The notes under the pieces: generated by a model
Databases searched by the model: none
Told to the model about the DNA's origin: nothing
The model's input: only the letters and a program-made list of their open reading frames with translations
Part shown: positions 1 to 8,048 of the stretch, one piece after another
Position numbering within the stretch: the stretch's first letter is position 1
Layout: every line of letters begins with the position of its first letter
DNA from: Kribbella soli
GTDB taxonomy: Bacteria; Actinomycetota; Actinomycetes; Propionibacteriales; Kribbellaceae
Length of the DNA: 64,000 nt
Direction: 5' to 3'
Assembly (NCBI RefSeq): GCF_004331345.1
Contig: NZ_SJJZ01000002.1
Span: 744,001 to 808,000, forward strand
Program-made: the position numbers and the translations under genes

Positions 1-107
1 CCGACCCAGCCCCGTCGCTCCAGCCCAGGCAGTCGTACGCCGCTCTCCTCCGGTGGCTGCGGTGCCTGATGCCTCGGCGTCTGGGCGCCCTGCTCGGTGT
101 CGGCCAT
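1..107 (-). CDS. Partial hypothetical protein, N-terminus only
   Basis: A start codon at 107 is preceded by a good ribosome binding site (TGAGGAG, 7 bases upstream). The frame stays open to the window edge, giving 35 residues that begin MADTEQGAQ and are rich in Pro, Gln and Glu. It lies 2 bp after the stop of the RDD gene, so it is the next cistron of the leftward operon. Nothing in the visible part identifies a function; the low-complexity polar start resembles the cytoplasmic N-tail of a membrane protein, but that is a guess. Confidence 0.6.
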   Translation of the reverse strand, partial: MADTEQGAQTPRHQAPQPPEESGVRLPGLERRGWV

Positions 108-109
108 GG

Positions 110-604
110 TCAACTCCTCATCGTGGTTGCCCGGGGTCGCCAGTCGTAGATGACCGACGTACGCAGGACGAGGTCCTGCACGGAGTTGTGCTGCCGGCCA
201 CCGGCACACAACAGCAGCCCGAGCGGGAACAAGGCACAGAAGACGGCACGCAGCAGTGCGACGTGCGGCCGCAGCAATCCCCCACGACCGCTGACCACCC
301 GCAGGCCCATGACGTGACAGCCGTAGGTCCGTCCGGTGGCCGACCACGCGACCGCGAGGTAGACGACGAGAATCAGCAGCCCGGTCGTCACGCCCGGCAC
401 CGGCGATGCCTCACTGAACTGGAAACCCCGTGGATTGATCAAGAACCTCAGCCCGTTCACGGACAGGTAGCCGCCCAGCAGCACTGCTACCACCACGACC
501 CCGTCGATGACACCGGCGATCGACCGGCTGACGAGACCCGCGCGTCGTCCCTGGTACGGCTGGGCTTCCCGCGGGACGATCGACACGGGTGCATCCGTTC
601 TCAT
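110..604 (-). CDS. RDD family membrane protein
   Basis: This 164-residue protein has three or four hydrophobic segments (about residues 28-50, 70-95 and 115-140). The RxxSxxxD pattern in the first helix (RSIAGVIDG) and the aromatic/basic loop (SATGRTYG) are typical of the RDD family, whose members are small membrane proteins of mostly unknown or ion-exchange function. Its ATG overlaps the stop of the upstream gene as ATGA, indicating translational coupling. The upstream gene is a frequent partner of RDD proteins in actinobacteria, from my recollection of the family. The role is not established. Confidence 0.8.
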   Translation of the reverse strand: MRTDAPVSIVPREAQPYQGRRAGLVSRSIAGVIDGVVVVAVLLGGYLSVNGLRFLINPRGFQFSEASPVPGVTTGLLILVVYLAVAWSATGRTYGCHVMGLRVVSGRGGLLRPHVALLRAVFCALFPLGLLLCAGGRQHNSVQDLVLRTSVIYDWRPRATTMRS

Positions 605-1167
605 GGTTGCGCGGGTGCCGTCTCGGGTTCTGTCCGGCCACGTCGCAGCCGCAGGCGGGCCACCACCCGGCCGACGGCTTCATCGCCGGAGATGCCCTGC
701 ATGCGTACGCCGCGGACGGTGTCGGAGGCAACGGATCCGGTGGACTGCCGGATCATCTCGGCGAGATCGACCTCGGCGATGACCCCTTCGGCCATCTCGG
801 CCATGTCGATCCGCTTCAGCACCTCTGCTGCCACCGCTGGAACCAGCCGGTCGAGCACGACCGACAGTTGACGCTCCAGCTCCTGGCGGCCTTGGCCACC
901 GCGCCGGCCGACAGCCTCCAGCCAGGTGGCTGCCTGGTACCGCTCCGCCAGCACCGGAGGCCGCAAGATCACGACGGCGACGGGGCTGAGGACTCCCCCG
1001 ACCCGGCGCCGGACCGGGGTGAGGGCTCCCCCTACCCGGCGTCCGACCGTCTGCGCGGCGGCCGCCGCCAGCATGGAAGCCCCGACTGCCGCGTCGAGCA
1101 CGAGGATCGCGTCCCGGCTCGGCGACGGCACGTCAGGCGGGTTTTCGGACTGCTCTGAAGTACCCAC
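601..1167 (-). CDS. Hypothetical protein coupled to RDD gene
   Basis: A 188-residue protein with a GTG start. It has an Ala-rich N-terminal half with weak hydrophobicity (residues about 20-70) and an acidic/amphipathic C-terminal half. That half contains two short similar stretches, IDMAEMAEGVIAEVDLAEMI, followed by a conserved-looking TGSVASDTVRGVR segment. This C-terminal pattern occurs beside RDD genes in other actinobacteria, as far as I recall, which supports a joint function. No catalytic motif is visible. It overlaps the RDD start by 4 bp and lies 24 bp downstream of the YihY gene. Confidence 0.7.
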   Translation of the reverse strand: MGTSEQSENPPDVPSPSRDAILVLDAAVGASMLAAAAAQTVGRRVGGALTPVRRRVGGVLSPVAVVILRPPVLAERYQAATWLEAVGRRGGQGRQELERQLSVVLDRLVPAVAAEVLKRIDMAEMAEGVIAEVDLAEMIRQSTGSVASDTVRGVRMQGISGDEAVGRVVARLRLRRGRTEPETAPAQP

Positions 1168-1191
1168 GCAACCATGCTCCGTCCGGCTGCC

Positions 1192-2049
1192 CTAGGCCGC
1201 CTCATCCTTGGTGGGGGAAACCGTCCGACCCGGGTCTGGTTCAGTTCCGAGCCAGGACCGCACGCGACGGGCCAGCCACCCCTGACTGCGGTCGAACTCC
1301 GCGCCGATCACGGTCGCGATGACGACGATCAGCGCAACGGCCAGCAGCCAGCCGACCAGGGCCAGCGTGACACCGAACAGGCCGTACCGCTCGCTGTTCG
1401 TCTCCATCATCCGGGGCATGTAGACGGTGGATGCGACGCTGTAGGCAGCGCCGCACACGCTCGCCAGTACTCCAGAGGGCACCAGCCGTCGCCAGTGGAC
1501 CCGGCCGTCGAGCAGCAGCCAAGGAACGCAGATCCACAGCAACACGCCGGTCAGGATCGAGACCGTGACGCTGAGCAGCCAGTCCATCGGCAGCGCGCGC
1601 AGCGCCGAGCGGGCCAGATACAGCAAGGCGATCTGCAACAGCAGCGCAGCCAGCCCGACGAACGTCATCAGCGAGCCACGCACGCCCGCGGCAGGCGGGA
1701 GCCGCCAGGCGTCCTGGTACAGCCGCTGCAGCCGGCGGGCGAGCGACACTGCGGAGAAGACCAGGATCACGACGCTCAGGACGCCGATACTCGATCCACC
1801 CGCGGGCCGCGCGAACACCTCCGTGACGGCCTCGGCCGCGTTGCCGGTCAGCTCGAACCTCTGGACGAGTCCCTTCGCGACGAGGTCACGGCGGTCCGCC
1901 GGAGCGAGCGTGGAGACCAGGAGCAGGAGGGGAATGAGCGCCGTCAGCGCCTGCGAGGCGATGACCATCGCCCGGTCGACGCCGCGCAGGGCCACGAAGG
2001 AACCAGCACACCGGCCCGGGAACGTCTGCTCCAGCCGTCGGGTGATCAC
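1192..2049 (-). CDS. YihY/BrkB-family membrane protein
   Basis: This 285-residue protein has six predicted membrane helices. The family signature is visible: an N-terminal VDRAMVIASQALTALIPLLL stretch, the central LYQDAWRLP region, and a C-terminal ERYGLFGVTLALVGWLL segment ending in AEFDR. Length matches the family. YihY proteins were once called ribonuclease BN, which is now considered wrong; their physiological role is uncertain. The GTG start is chosen because an AGGAG site lies 7 bases upstream and the previous gene stops 17 bp before. It sits inside a run of membrane and phospholipid-active genes. Confidence 0.85.
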   Translation of the reverse strand: MITRRLEQTFPGRCAGSFVALRGVDRAMVIASQALTALIPLLLLVSTLAPADRRDLVAKGLVQRFELTGNAAEAVTEVFARPAGGSSIGVLSVVILVFSAVSLARRLQRLYQDAWRLPPAAGVRGSLMTFVGLAALLLQIALLYLARSALRALPMDWLLSVTVSILTGVLLWICVPWLLLDGRVHWRRLVPSGVLASVCGAAYSVASTVYMPRMMETNSERYGLFGVTLALVGWLLAVALIVVIATVIGAEFDRSQGWLARRVRSWLGTEPDPGRTVSPTKDEAA

Positions 2050-2066
2050 CTTGAGCTCCTGGACAG

Positions 2067-3155
2067 TCAGCGTCCCGCTCCTGCCCGGTCGGCGCCGGCG
2101 GCGCGGTAGTCGGCGATCGGGCGGTATCGGTCATAGAGCGTCGCCAGAATGCTGAACAGGAAGATGAAGAAGAGCGCGTCCACCAGGTGGAGCTGACCCG
2201 GTCCCCGCGACAGCAGCACGTCGGCCAGGATCACGAGTACGACGTTCGTCGCGAAGACGACCCCGAACGACACTGCGGCGGAGTTCCACGAATAGCCGCG
2301 CTTCGACGCCCACAGGCCGATCGCGGCGTTGATCACCACGAAGACCGCGATCGCGAGGAACACCTGCAGGCTGCTCGCCTCGACCCCGGGCAGCACCTCC
2401 CCGAAGATGATGCTGATCAAGCCGATCAGGAAGGCCTTCTCCAGCGTCGTCGCGTCGAGGACCTTCCGGTGCGCGGCCTGGTACGCCGCACGCTCGGAGG
2501 CCTCGTCGATACCCTCCGGCAGCGGATCGGCGCGGAACCTCCAGGACCAGTCGGCGGGACTCAGTCGTGGACGGACGAAGAAGTACAGGACCGCGAGCAG
2601 CGCGAGCACCGCGACGACGAGCGTCGGGAGGAACCACGGGACGTCCCGGATCGTGTCGGTCAGGTCCAGCTGGGCGATGTGGATCCAGTACTCCTGCGGC
2701 AGCTTGACGAAGATCCAGATCGCAGCGGCGACGATCACCCAGAACTTGAAGGTGTACCGCAGTGGGTTCCGCCGGGTGCGAACCCCCTCGTAGGCGATGA
2801 AGAAGTACTCGAAGGTGTTCGGGAACAACAACAGCAGCAGCCGTACGCCGCTCAGCTCGAACGCGACCACACCGATCTGCCGGAAGAAGAACAGGAAGCG
2901 GCTGACCTTCACCGCGGCAGGATTGGTCCAGTTCCGCAGGCTCGCCAGGTAGGCGATGGACAGGTAGAAGACATCCATCGCCTTGTCGTAGCTCTGGTAG
3001 AACGGCGGGTCGTACCCGAACGTCTGGAAGATCGTTTGGTCGACCCCGTCGAGCAGGAGGCACGCGATGATCGCCGGCAACGGGAACAGCGGGATCAGCA
3101 GCGGCAGCGCGAACCGCGCGAGGACCACGCTCCAGAACACGACCTCGACACTCAT
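2067..3155 (-). CDS. Polytopic membrane protein, unknown function
   Basis: A 362-residue protein with about nine hydrophobic segments and a polar cytoplasmic loop (roughly residues 215-260, rich in Arg, Glu and Ala). The start at 3155 begins MSVEVVFWS and lies one base after the stop of the phospholipase D-like gene. A longer in-frame extension to 3326 would overlap that gene extensively and looks like chance. An aromatic-rich segment near residues 60-120 (FYQSYDKAMDVFYLS) and repeated Phe/Tyr clusters suggest a lipid-facing protein. I do not recognise the family. Tight spacing implies co-function with the PLD-like protein. Confidence 0.7.
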   Translation of the reverse strand: MSVEVVFWSVVLARFALPLLIPLFPLPAIIACLLLDGVDQTIFQTFGYDPPFYQSYDKAMDVFYLSIAYLASLRNWTNPAAVKVSRFLFFFRQIGVVAFELSGVRLLLLLFPNTFEYFFIAYEGVRTRRNPLRYTFKFWVIVAAAIWIFVKLPQEYWIHIAQLDLTDTIRDVPWFLPTLVVAVLALLAVLYFFVRPRLSPADWSWRFRADPLPEGIDEASERAAYQAAHRKVLDATTLEKAFLIGLISIIFGEVLPGVEASSLQVFLAIAVFVVINAAIGLWASKRGYSWNSAAVSFGVVFATNVVLVILADVLLSRGPGQLHLVDALFFIFLFSILATLYDRYRPIADYRAAGADRAGAGR

Positions 3156-3156
3156 G

Positions 3157-4752
3157 TCAGAACTCCCCGTTCCGGCGCATCCGGCGGGGTCGGCCGTCGG
3201 GGTCGTAAACCATCCGATACAGCGGTTCCGCCCAGAGGGCCTGGAAACGGCTGACCGGTTCCGTGTGGTGCGGGCGGATCTGCCCAGGTGGCCGCTCGCC
3301 TTTCCGGCCGTCGGCGTACCAGGCATCCAGATCCGCCGCAGTCTGTCGCCACAGCTCGAAGCCCGCCTGCGGGTCGAGCTTGGTCAGGCTTTGGGCGGGC
3401 ATACCGAGATGCTCGGACCACACCTCCAGCCGGAGGTCGCGGGCCAGCCGGCGGGTGCCCTCGGCAACGAGCTCCCGGTCGTCGACGGTCGTGTCCAGGA
3501 CGGCGCAGGTGAGCTCGCTGTCACAGGTCCAGGAACGCCGGTTGAAGTTGTCCGAGCCGCAGGTGAACCACACGTCGTCGACGATGCAGATCTTCGCGTG
3601 CACGTAGATCGGCGCCCCCGCGACGTTCTCGAGGTCGTAGATCCCGACGCGGTCCGGCGCGGTCCGCCGCAGCATCCGGACGGCGCGCAACTGCCCGAAG
3701 CGTGCCGGCGGCCCACTCACCGCACCATCGGCATCCGGGTACCGCGGTACGACGATGATCACGCGGAGCTCGGGCCATCGCTCGAGCGCATCGTGGATTC
3801 CCTGGGCGATCAGCTCGGACCACAGGTACTGGTCCTCCAGATAGATCAGCTTCCGCGCGTTACCGAACGCCTTCGTGTAGGCACGGGCGATGCTCCGCTC
3901 CCCCAGCGGCGCGAACGGATAGCCAGGATGTTTGTGGGCGTACGTCCGCAGCACCTGGACGGCATGCGGCCCGGCCGGCGGCGGATCGGGGAACGTCTCC
4001 GGCAGGGACTTCGGATGGCGCGGCATCCGGGCGAGCCGTTGCACGATCATCCGGTACGGCGTACGCCGGTCGAGCGGGTGTCCGTCGTCCCAGCGCTCGA
4101 CGAAGGTACGGAGCAGATCGCCGACGACCGGCCCGCGGATCTCGAGCGCCGCATCGTGCCAGGGTGTTTGGTCGCCGTACCTGCGATCCATCGGCGCCTG
4201 CTGAGGATCACCGAGGTGCTCGGCGTCGTCGCGGCGCTGGTGGGACAGGTCGATACCGCCGACGAACGCGACATCCACCTCCGGCCGGCCCTTGTGGCGG
4301 ACGACGAACAGCTTCTGGTGATGCGAGGCCAGCCGCCGTACCCGTTGGTCGAGCAACACCTCGGCGCCGGCTTCGTTGAGCTTCGTCCCGAGCCGCCGGT
4401 TCTCCCGCGCGTTGAACTGCAGGTGGTCCGAATGCGACCGCCACAGCAGTCCTCTCACCTCGATTCCCGATCGGGCGAGATCAGCGAGTACGGCACCGAT
4501 CGTCGGGCCGTCGGGCAGTAGTTTCTCGTCCGCGTCGCCACGCCAGTCAGTGAAGTAGACCCGGTCGCCGGCGCGCAGCGCGCACAGCTCCTCGTACAGC
4601 CGGCGGAAGTACGTTGAGCCGTGGATCAGCGGCCGGACCAGGTTGCCGTCGACCCAGGATCCGTCCACGTCCCCCACCCGGTCGATGTCCGTGCCGGGAT
4701 TGCCGCGCTCGTCCGGGCGGAGGAACCACTTCCCGGCAGTGTGGTCGATCAT
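3157..4752 (-). CDS. Phospholipase D-like protein
   Basis: A 531-residue protein with both HKD half-sites of the phospholipase D superfamily: HHQK at residues 144-147 followed by GGIDLSHQRR, and HAKICIVD at 385-392 followed by GSDNFNRRS. Family members hydrolyse or transfer phosphodiester bonds, for example in phospholipids or cardiolipin synthesis. Length fits bacterial PLD-type enzymes rather than short nucleases. The ATG at 4752 has a GAGGGGG site; an in-frame extension to 4887 would run into the neighbour. There is no clear signal peptide or membrane helix, so a cytoplasmic or membrane-associated enzyme is likely. The substrate is not known. Confidence 0.88.
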   Translation of the reverse strand: MIDHTAGKWFLRPDERGNPGTDIDRVGDVDGSWVDGNLVRPLIHGSTYFRRLYEELCALRAGDRVYFTDWRGDADEKLLPDGPTIGAVLADLARSGIEVRGLLWRSHSDHLQFNARENRRLGTKLNEAGAEVLLDQRVRRLASHHQKLFVVRHKGRPEVDVAFVGGIDLSHQRRDDAEHLGDPQQAPMDRRYGDQTPWHDAALEIRGPVVGDLLRTFVERWDDGHPLDRRTPYRMIVQRLARMPRHPKSLPETFPDPPPAGPHAVQVLRTYAHKHPGYPFAPLGERSIARAYTKAFGNARKLIYLEDQYLWSELIAQGIHDALERWPELRVIIVVPRYPDADGAVSGPPARFGQLRAVRMLRRTAPDRVGIYDLENVAGAPIYVHAKICIVDDVWFTCGSDNFNRRSWTCDSELTCAVLDTTVDDRELVAEGTRRLARDLRLEVWSEHLGMPAQSLTKLDPQAGFELWRQTAADLDAWYADGRKGERPPGQIRPHHTEPVSRFQALWAEPLYRMVYDPDGRPRRMRRNGEF

Positions 4753-4795
4753 CGTGACCCCCTCGGTCGAGTGTTGCCGCCCACCGCTAGCAACT

Positions 4796-6823
4796 TCACA
4801 CGTCCGCGGTGTCGCGGGAGATCCCGCTGCGCTGTCCGAGCTGTTCGAGATAGCCGACGAGCACGCGGTGAAGCTCGTCCGCGCCACGGATCTGCTGGTC
4901 CGGGATCACCAGATCGGGTGGGGCGAGCAGCAACGCCCGGTCCTGCCAGCCGCCGAGTCCACCGTGGCTACCGACCAGGCCCTCGAACGCGGAGACCTCG
5001 CCGGTGTCGTGGTCGACCGAGCTGTTGACGTACAGGTCAGGTGCCTCGGGCATCGAGACCGCTCTCAGCAGGTCTGCCGGGATCAACGGCCCGAACGGCG
5101 CCAGCGGGTCATCGCCGGTCACCTTCGAGTCGGACAGCCGGTGGACCCCCGACGGCCCGACCACCAGCGGCCCGTGCTCGGTACTCATCACCGCGATGAA
5201 GCCGACCCCGCCGTGGTTCGCCAGCCCGGGAATCAGGGCCGGCCAGCGATCGGTGATCTCCTCCATCGTCAGTCGGCGTTCCTCAGCGGCGTACACCAGA
5301 CCGAGGTTGCCCGAGCCGAGGACGACCAGGTCCGAACCGGTGGTGACCGTCGGCGGCGCGGAGCGGCGCTGCGCTCGGACGGCCGCGCCGTGGGCAGCCC
5401 GTCCGGTGCTGGTGTCACCGCCCGACAGGTCGGCCAGGAGGCCGTTCACGCGGCCCCAGCCCTCGACCGGCTGCTCGACGGCTTCGACCTTTGCCGCGGT
5501 CAGCTGCGAGCAGACGGCCGCGAGATCGACGCCGTACCGATCGGCGAAGATCGCACCCTGGGACTGCCCGTGGTCGGAAAGGATGACCAGCCGGTACGGC
5601 CGCGGCGCTGCCTTGGCGACCGCCTCCAGGCACGCCAGCACGTGATCGAGCCGATCGAGCGCGGCCAGCGATTCCGGCCGCAAAGCACCGGCGTGATGGG
5701 CCACCTCGTCGTAGTCGACATAGTCGACGTAGACGACCCGGGTGCCACGGATCATCTCCTCGGCTACCAGGGCGGTGTTGAGATCTCGCAGTACGACGTT
5801 CGTCACCGCCCGCATGCCGGCGAAGAGCCAGCCACGGTGTCCCCGTGGGCGTACGTCGCGACGTCGTTGCCGCCGGGCCTCGAACCGCTCCCGGCCGATC
5901 TCCGCGATCGCCCCGAACAGGCTGCCCGCGAACCCGTCCGGCCTGGCGAGATACCAGGCAACCCGGCGACGCGTGTCGGCCGGACCACGGCGGAGCTCGA
6001 CCTTGCTCATCGTCAGCACCGATCGCTCGGCGTCACCGCTGAAGAGGTTCGAGATACTCACCCCGCCGTCGGCCAGCAGACCGCGACCGTTGGTAGCGCG
6101 GCGCTCGATCTCGGCGGCGTCGGCGGCCCGGTTGGCCACCAGCACCCGTCCCAGGGCCCGGTCGTACCAACGGAAGGCGGGTACGCCGTCGATGCGGCCG
6201 TGCAGGATGCCCAACTGGCTGGCAGGTGTGGTGGGCGGTAGCACCGGAGTCCACTCCACCAGGCGATAGCCGCCATCGCGGATCCAACGCCCGACGGTGG
6301 GCAGCGTGGCGGCCAGGAGTTGCCAGCGCAGGACTGGGAACGGCACCCCGTCCAGCTGGACGAAGATGACGCCGGGAGCCTCGGGATCCTCGACCGAAAT
6401 GCGCCGCCGCCTGGTCCGCCGTACGAGGGCCGCGGTGAAGGCTTCCGGCGTACCGGAGGTGCAGAGCCAGGCCACGATCGTCGTCGCAGCCGCAGCGATC
6501 CAGGCCGCGGCAAGCACGACCCAGAAGGAATCCGCCTCGACTCCCGGGATCAGCGAGAGCGCCACCGCAAGGATCACGGCCTGTCCGAGCACCGCCAGGA
6601 GCAGGACCGCGAGCCAACCGATCGCCGCACTCGCGGCGACCAGCAACGGACGGACCAGCGCACCGACCAGCAACGCCGCCGCGGCCGATGCGAGCAACTG
6701 CGAGAACGACGAGAACCGGAGGCCGGGCAGCACGGCCGCCGCGAGCGCCAGCGCCAGGACCGAGGTGACATAGGTGGCCGCGATCCGGCCGAGATCACCG
6801 GTACGGACCAGCGGCGTGGACAC
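4796..6823 (-). CDS. Membrane-anchored type I phosphodiesterase / alkaline phosphatase-fold protein
   Basis: A 675-residue fusion. Residues about 10-125 contain four hydrophobic helices resembling the phage-holin-4-like family. Residues about 150-660 form an alkaline-phosphatase-fold phosphodiesterase. Metal and nucleophile motifs are visible: FVQLDG (Asp158), PPTTPAS with the nucleophilic Thr region near 195-200, YVDYDEVAHHAG, and ILSDHGQSQG. The enzyme probably cleaves a phosphodiester or phospho-headgroup at the membrane. The start is a GTG at 6823, 12 bp after the upstream stop, with only a weak ribosome binding site. It precedes the PLD-like gene, so two phosphodiester-cleaving enzymes are co-transcribed. 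Confidence 0.85.
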   Translation of the reverse strand: MSTPLVRTGDLGRIAATYVTSVLALALAAAVLPGLRFSSFSQLLASAAAALLVGALVRPLLVAASAAIGWLAVLLLAVLGQAVILAVALSLIPGVEADSFWVVLAAAWIAAAATTIVAWLCTSGTPEAFTAALVRRTRRRRISVEDPEAPGVIFVQLDGVPFPVLRWQLLAATLPTVGRWIRDGGYRLVEWTPVLPPTTPASQLGILHGRIDGVPAFRWYDRALGRVLVANRAADAAEIERRATNGRGLLADGGVSISNLFSGDAERSVLTMSKVELRRGPADTRRRVAWYLARPDGFAGSLFGAIAEIGRERFEARRQRRRDVRPRGHRGWLFAGMRAVTNVVLRDLNTALVAEEMIRGTRVVYVDYVDYDEVAHHAGALRPESLAALDRLDHVLACLEAVAKAAPRPYRLVILSDHGQSQGAIFADRYGVDLAAVCSQLTAAKVEAVEQPVEGWGRVNGLLADLSGGDTSTGRAAHGAAVRAQRRSAPPTVTTGSDLVVLGSGNLGLVYAAEERRLTMEEITDRWPALIPGLANHGGVGFIAVMSTEHGPLVVGPSGVHRLSDSKVTGDDPLAPFGPLIPADLLRAVSMPEAPDLYVNSSVDHDTGEVSAFEGLVGSHGGLGGWQDRALLLAPPDLVIPDQQIRGADELHRVLVGYLEQLGQRSGISRDTADV

Positions 6824-6835
6824 GGCTACCGGCCG

Positions 6836-7246
6836 TCAGTGACGCACCGCACGCGGACGTGTCAGCGCCCAGATGACCCACACGTCGAGAGCGATCAGCA
6901 GCAGCGACCAGAACGGCGCGTAGGGAATGAAGAAGAAGTTGTCGATCGCGCTCAGCACCACCAGGAACAGCGCGACCACTCCCGCCCAGGTCTGCCGGGC
7001 GAACAGACCGATACCGGTCGCGACGACGGCCAGACCCAGGATCAGGTGGATCCACCCCCAGGCGGTGATGTCCAGGTCGAAGGCGTAGCCCCGGACGAGC
7101 ACGAAGTAGTCGTCGTTCAGGATCGCGGCGAACCCGGCGATCACATGGAACGCACCGATCATCAGCATCATCGTGGCGGCAAAGGCGACTCCGCTCATCG
7201 CCCAGCCCGAGTCAGCCTGCGACTCGAACGTGCGGTTGTCGGTCAT
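6836..7246 (-). CDS. DUF7144-like four-helix membrane protein, copy 1
   Basis: A 136-residue protein with four hydrophobic helices and a conserved core: NDDYFVL, AFDLDITAWGWIHL, GLFARQTWAGV and FFIPYAPFWSLLLIALDVWVIWAL. It belongs to a small actinobacterial membrane family (DUF7144 as I recall) of unknown function. Two paralogues lie at 9856-10269 and 16190-16669. The ATG at 7246 follows AGGAGGGG. An operator-like 17-mer sits about 80 bp upstream, so it may have its own promoter as well as read-through from the 172-residue gene. Confidence 0.75.
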   Translation of the reverse strand: MTDNRTFESQADSGWAMSGVAFAATMMLMIGAFHVIAGFAAILNDDYFVLVRGYAFDLDITAWGWIHLILGLAVVATGIGLFARQTWAGVVALFLVVLSAIDNFFFIPYAPFWSLLLIALDVWVIWALTRPRAVRH

Positions 7247-7326
7247 CTGTGTGCACCCCTCCTGCTCGGTCCTCGACGGACGTCGAGTTGCACGTCGACA
7301 GTAGGACCGCATGGACCGGCTGCGCG

Positions 7327-7343
7327 TCACCCTTGGCGGACGA
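7327..7343. promoter_or_regulatory. TCAYCC-N5-GGRTGA site 1
   Basis: TCACCCTTGGCGGACGA matches 11 of 12 conserved positions of the recurring palindrome. It lies between the stop of the 172-residue membrane gene and the start of DUF7144 copy 1. Confidence 0.5.
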
Positions 7344-7345
7344 CG

Positions 7346-7864
7346 TCAATGCGTCAACGCGGCCTTCAGCGCCACGATCACGAGGCCCAGGACAAGGTTG
7401 ATGACGCCCGCGGCGACCATACGGCTGCTGGTGGCGCCCGCCTTGGCGGCGACGTACAGCGCCCAGCCCAACTGAGATCCGACCGCGACCCCGAGCGCCA
7501 GCCAGGCGGCGCCGGCGTCCGACAGCCCGAGAAACACACCGATGCCGACTGCCGCCGCGGGAGGTACGGCGGCCTGCACGATCGGCCAGTCCCGCCGCGC
7601 AGCGGTCCGGAACTCTCGCAGCGACAGAAGTGCTCCGGTTGATCGCTCTCCGACCAGGTGGGCGTACACATGCGACAGCCAGAACACCACACCGGTCGCG
7701 AGCAGGAGTGCGATCAACTGGCCAGGCTGCGGAGGTTCCTGCCCCGGGCCGGTTCCCGCAACGACCGACGCCGCCAGCAGAGACCCGTAGATCGCCCCGG
7801 CGTAGTCGGACGGCCCTCGCTCCGGGACCGTTCTGGCTGCGTCCACCGTCGGCCCGTCACTCAT
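7346..7864 (-). CDS. Four/five-helix membrane protein, unknown function
   Basis: A 172-residue protein beginning MSDGPTV at an ATG with a GAAGGAG site. It has a short polar N-tail, then hydrophobic segments near residues 20-40, 52-72 (ending in SHVYAHLVGER), 95-115, 120-140 and 147-168. The His-containing loop HVYAHLVG could bind metal or lipid, but no family is recognised. It is the first gene of the leftward operon and is divergent from the AI-2E-type permease. Two operator-like sites lie in the shared gap. Confidence 0.65.
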   Translation of the reverse strand: MSDGPTVDAARTVPERGPSDYAGAIYGSLLAASVVAGTGPGQEPPQPGQLIALLLATGVVFWLSHVYAHLVGERSTGALLSLREFRTAARRDWPIVQAAVPPAAAVGIGVFLGLSDAGAAWLALGVAVGSQLGWALYVAAKAGATSSRMVAAGVINLVLGLVIVALKAALTH

Positions 7865-7927
7865 CCGGTCTCCTTCGCAGGGCCGCTCCAACACGGGGCA
7901 GCCTCTCGCATGGATCTGCCTGCCGCC

Positions 7928-7944
7928 TCACCCTGACCGGATGA
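7928..7944. promoter_or_regulatory. TCAYCC-N5-GGRTGA site 2
   Basis: TCACCCTGACCGGATGA matches all 12 conserved positions. It lies in the divergent gap between the leftward membrane-gene operon and the AI-2E-type permease, 39 bp centre to centre from site 3. Confidence 0.6.
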
Positions 7945-7966
7945 CCCAGGGCGCCGGCGGCGCGGA

Positions 7967-7983
7967 TCATCCTGGGCGGGTGA
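7967..7983. promoter_or_regulatory. TCAYCC-N5-GGRTGA site 3
   Basis: TCATCCTGGGCGGGTGA matches all 12 conserved positions and is the second of a pair in this divergent promoter region, 65 bp before the permease start. Confidence 0.6.
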
Positions 7984-8048
7984 TGCTCCCCCGTGCGATC
8001 TGAGCGACCTTCGAAGCCACGATGGGTCTGGAGAGGGAGGGCGCGACG

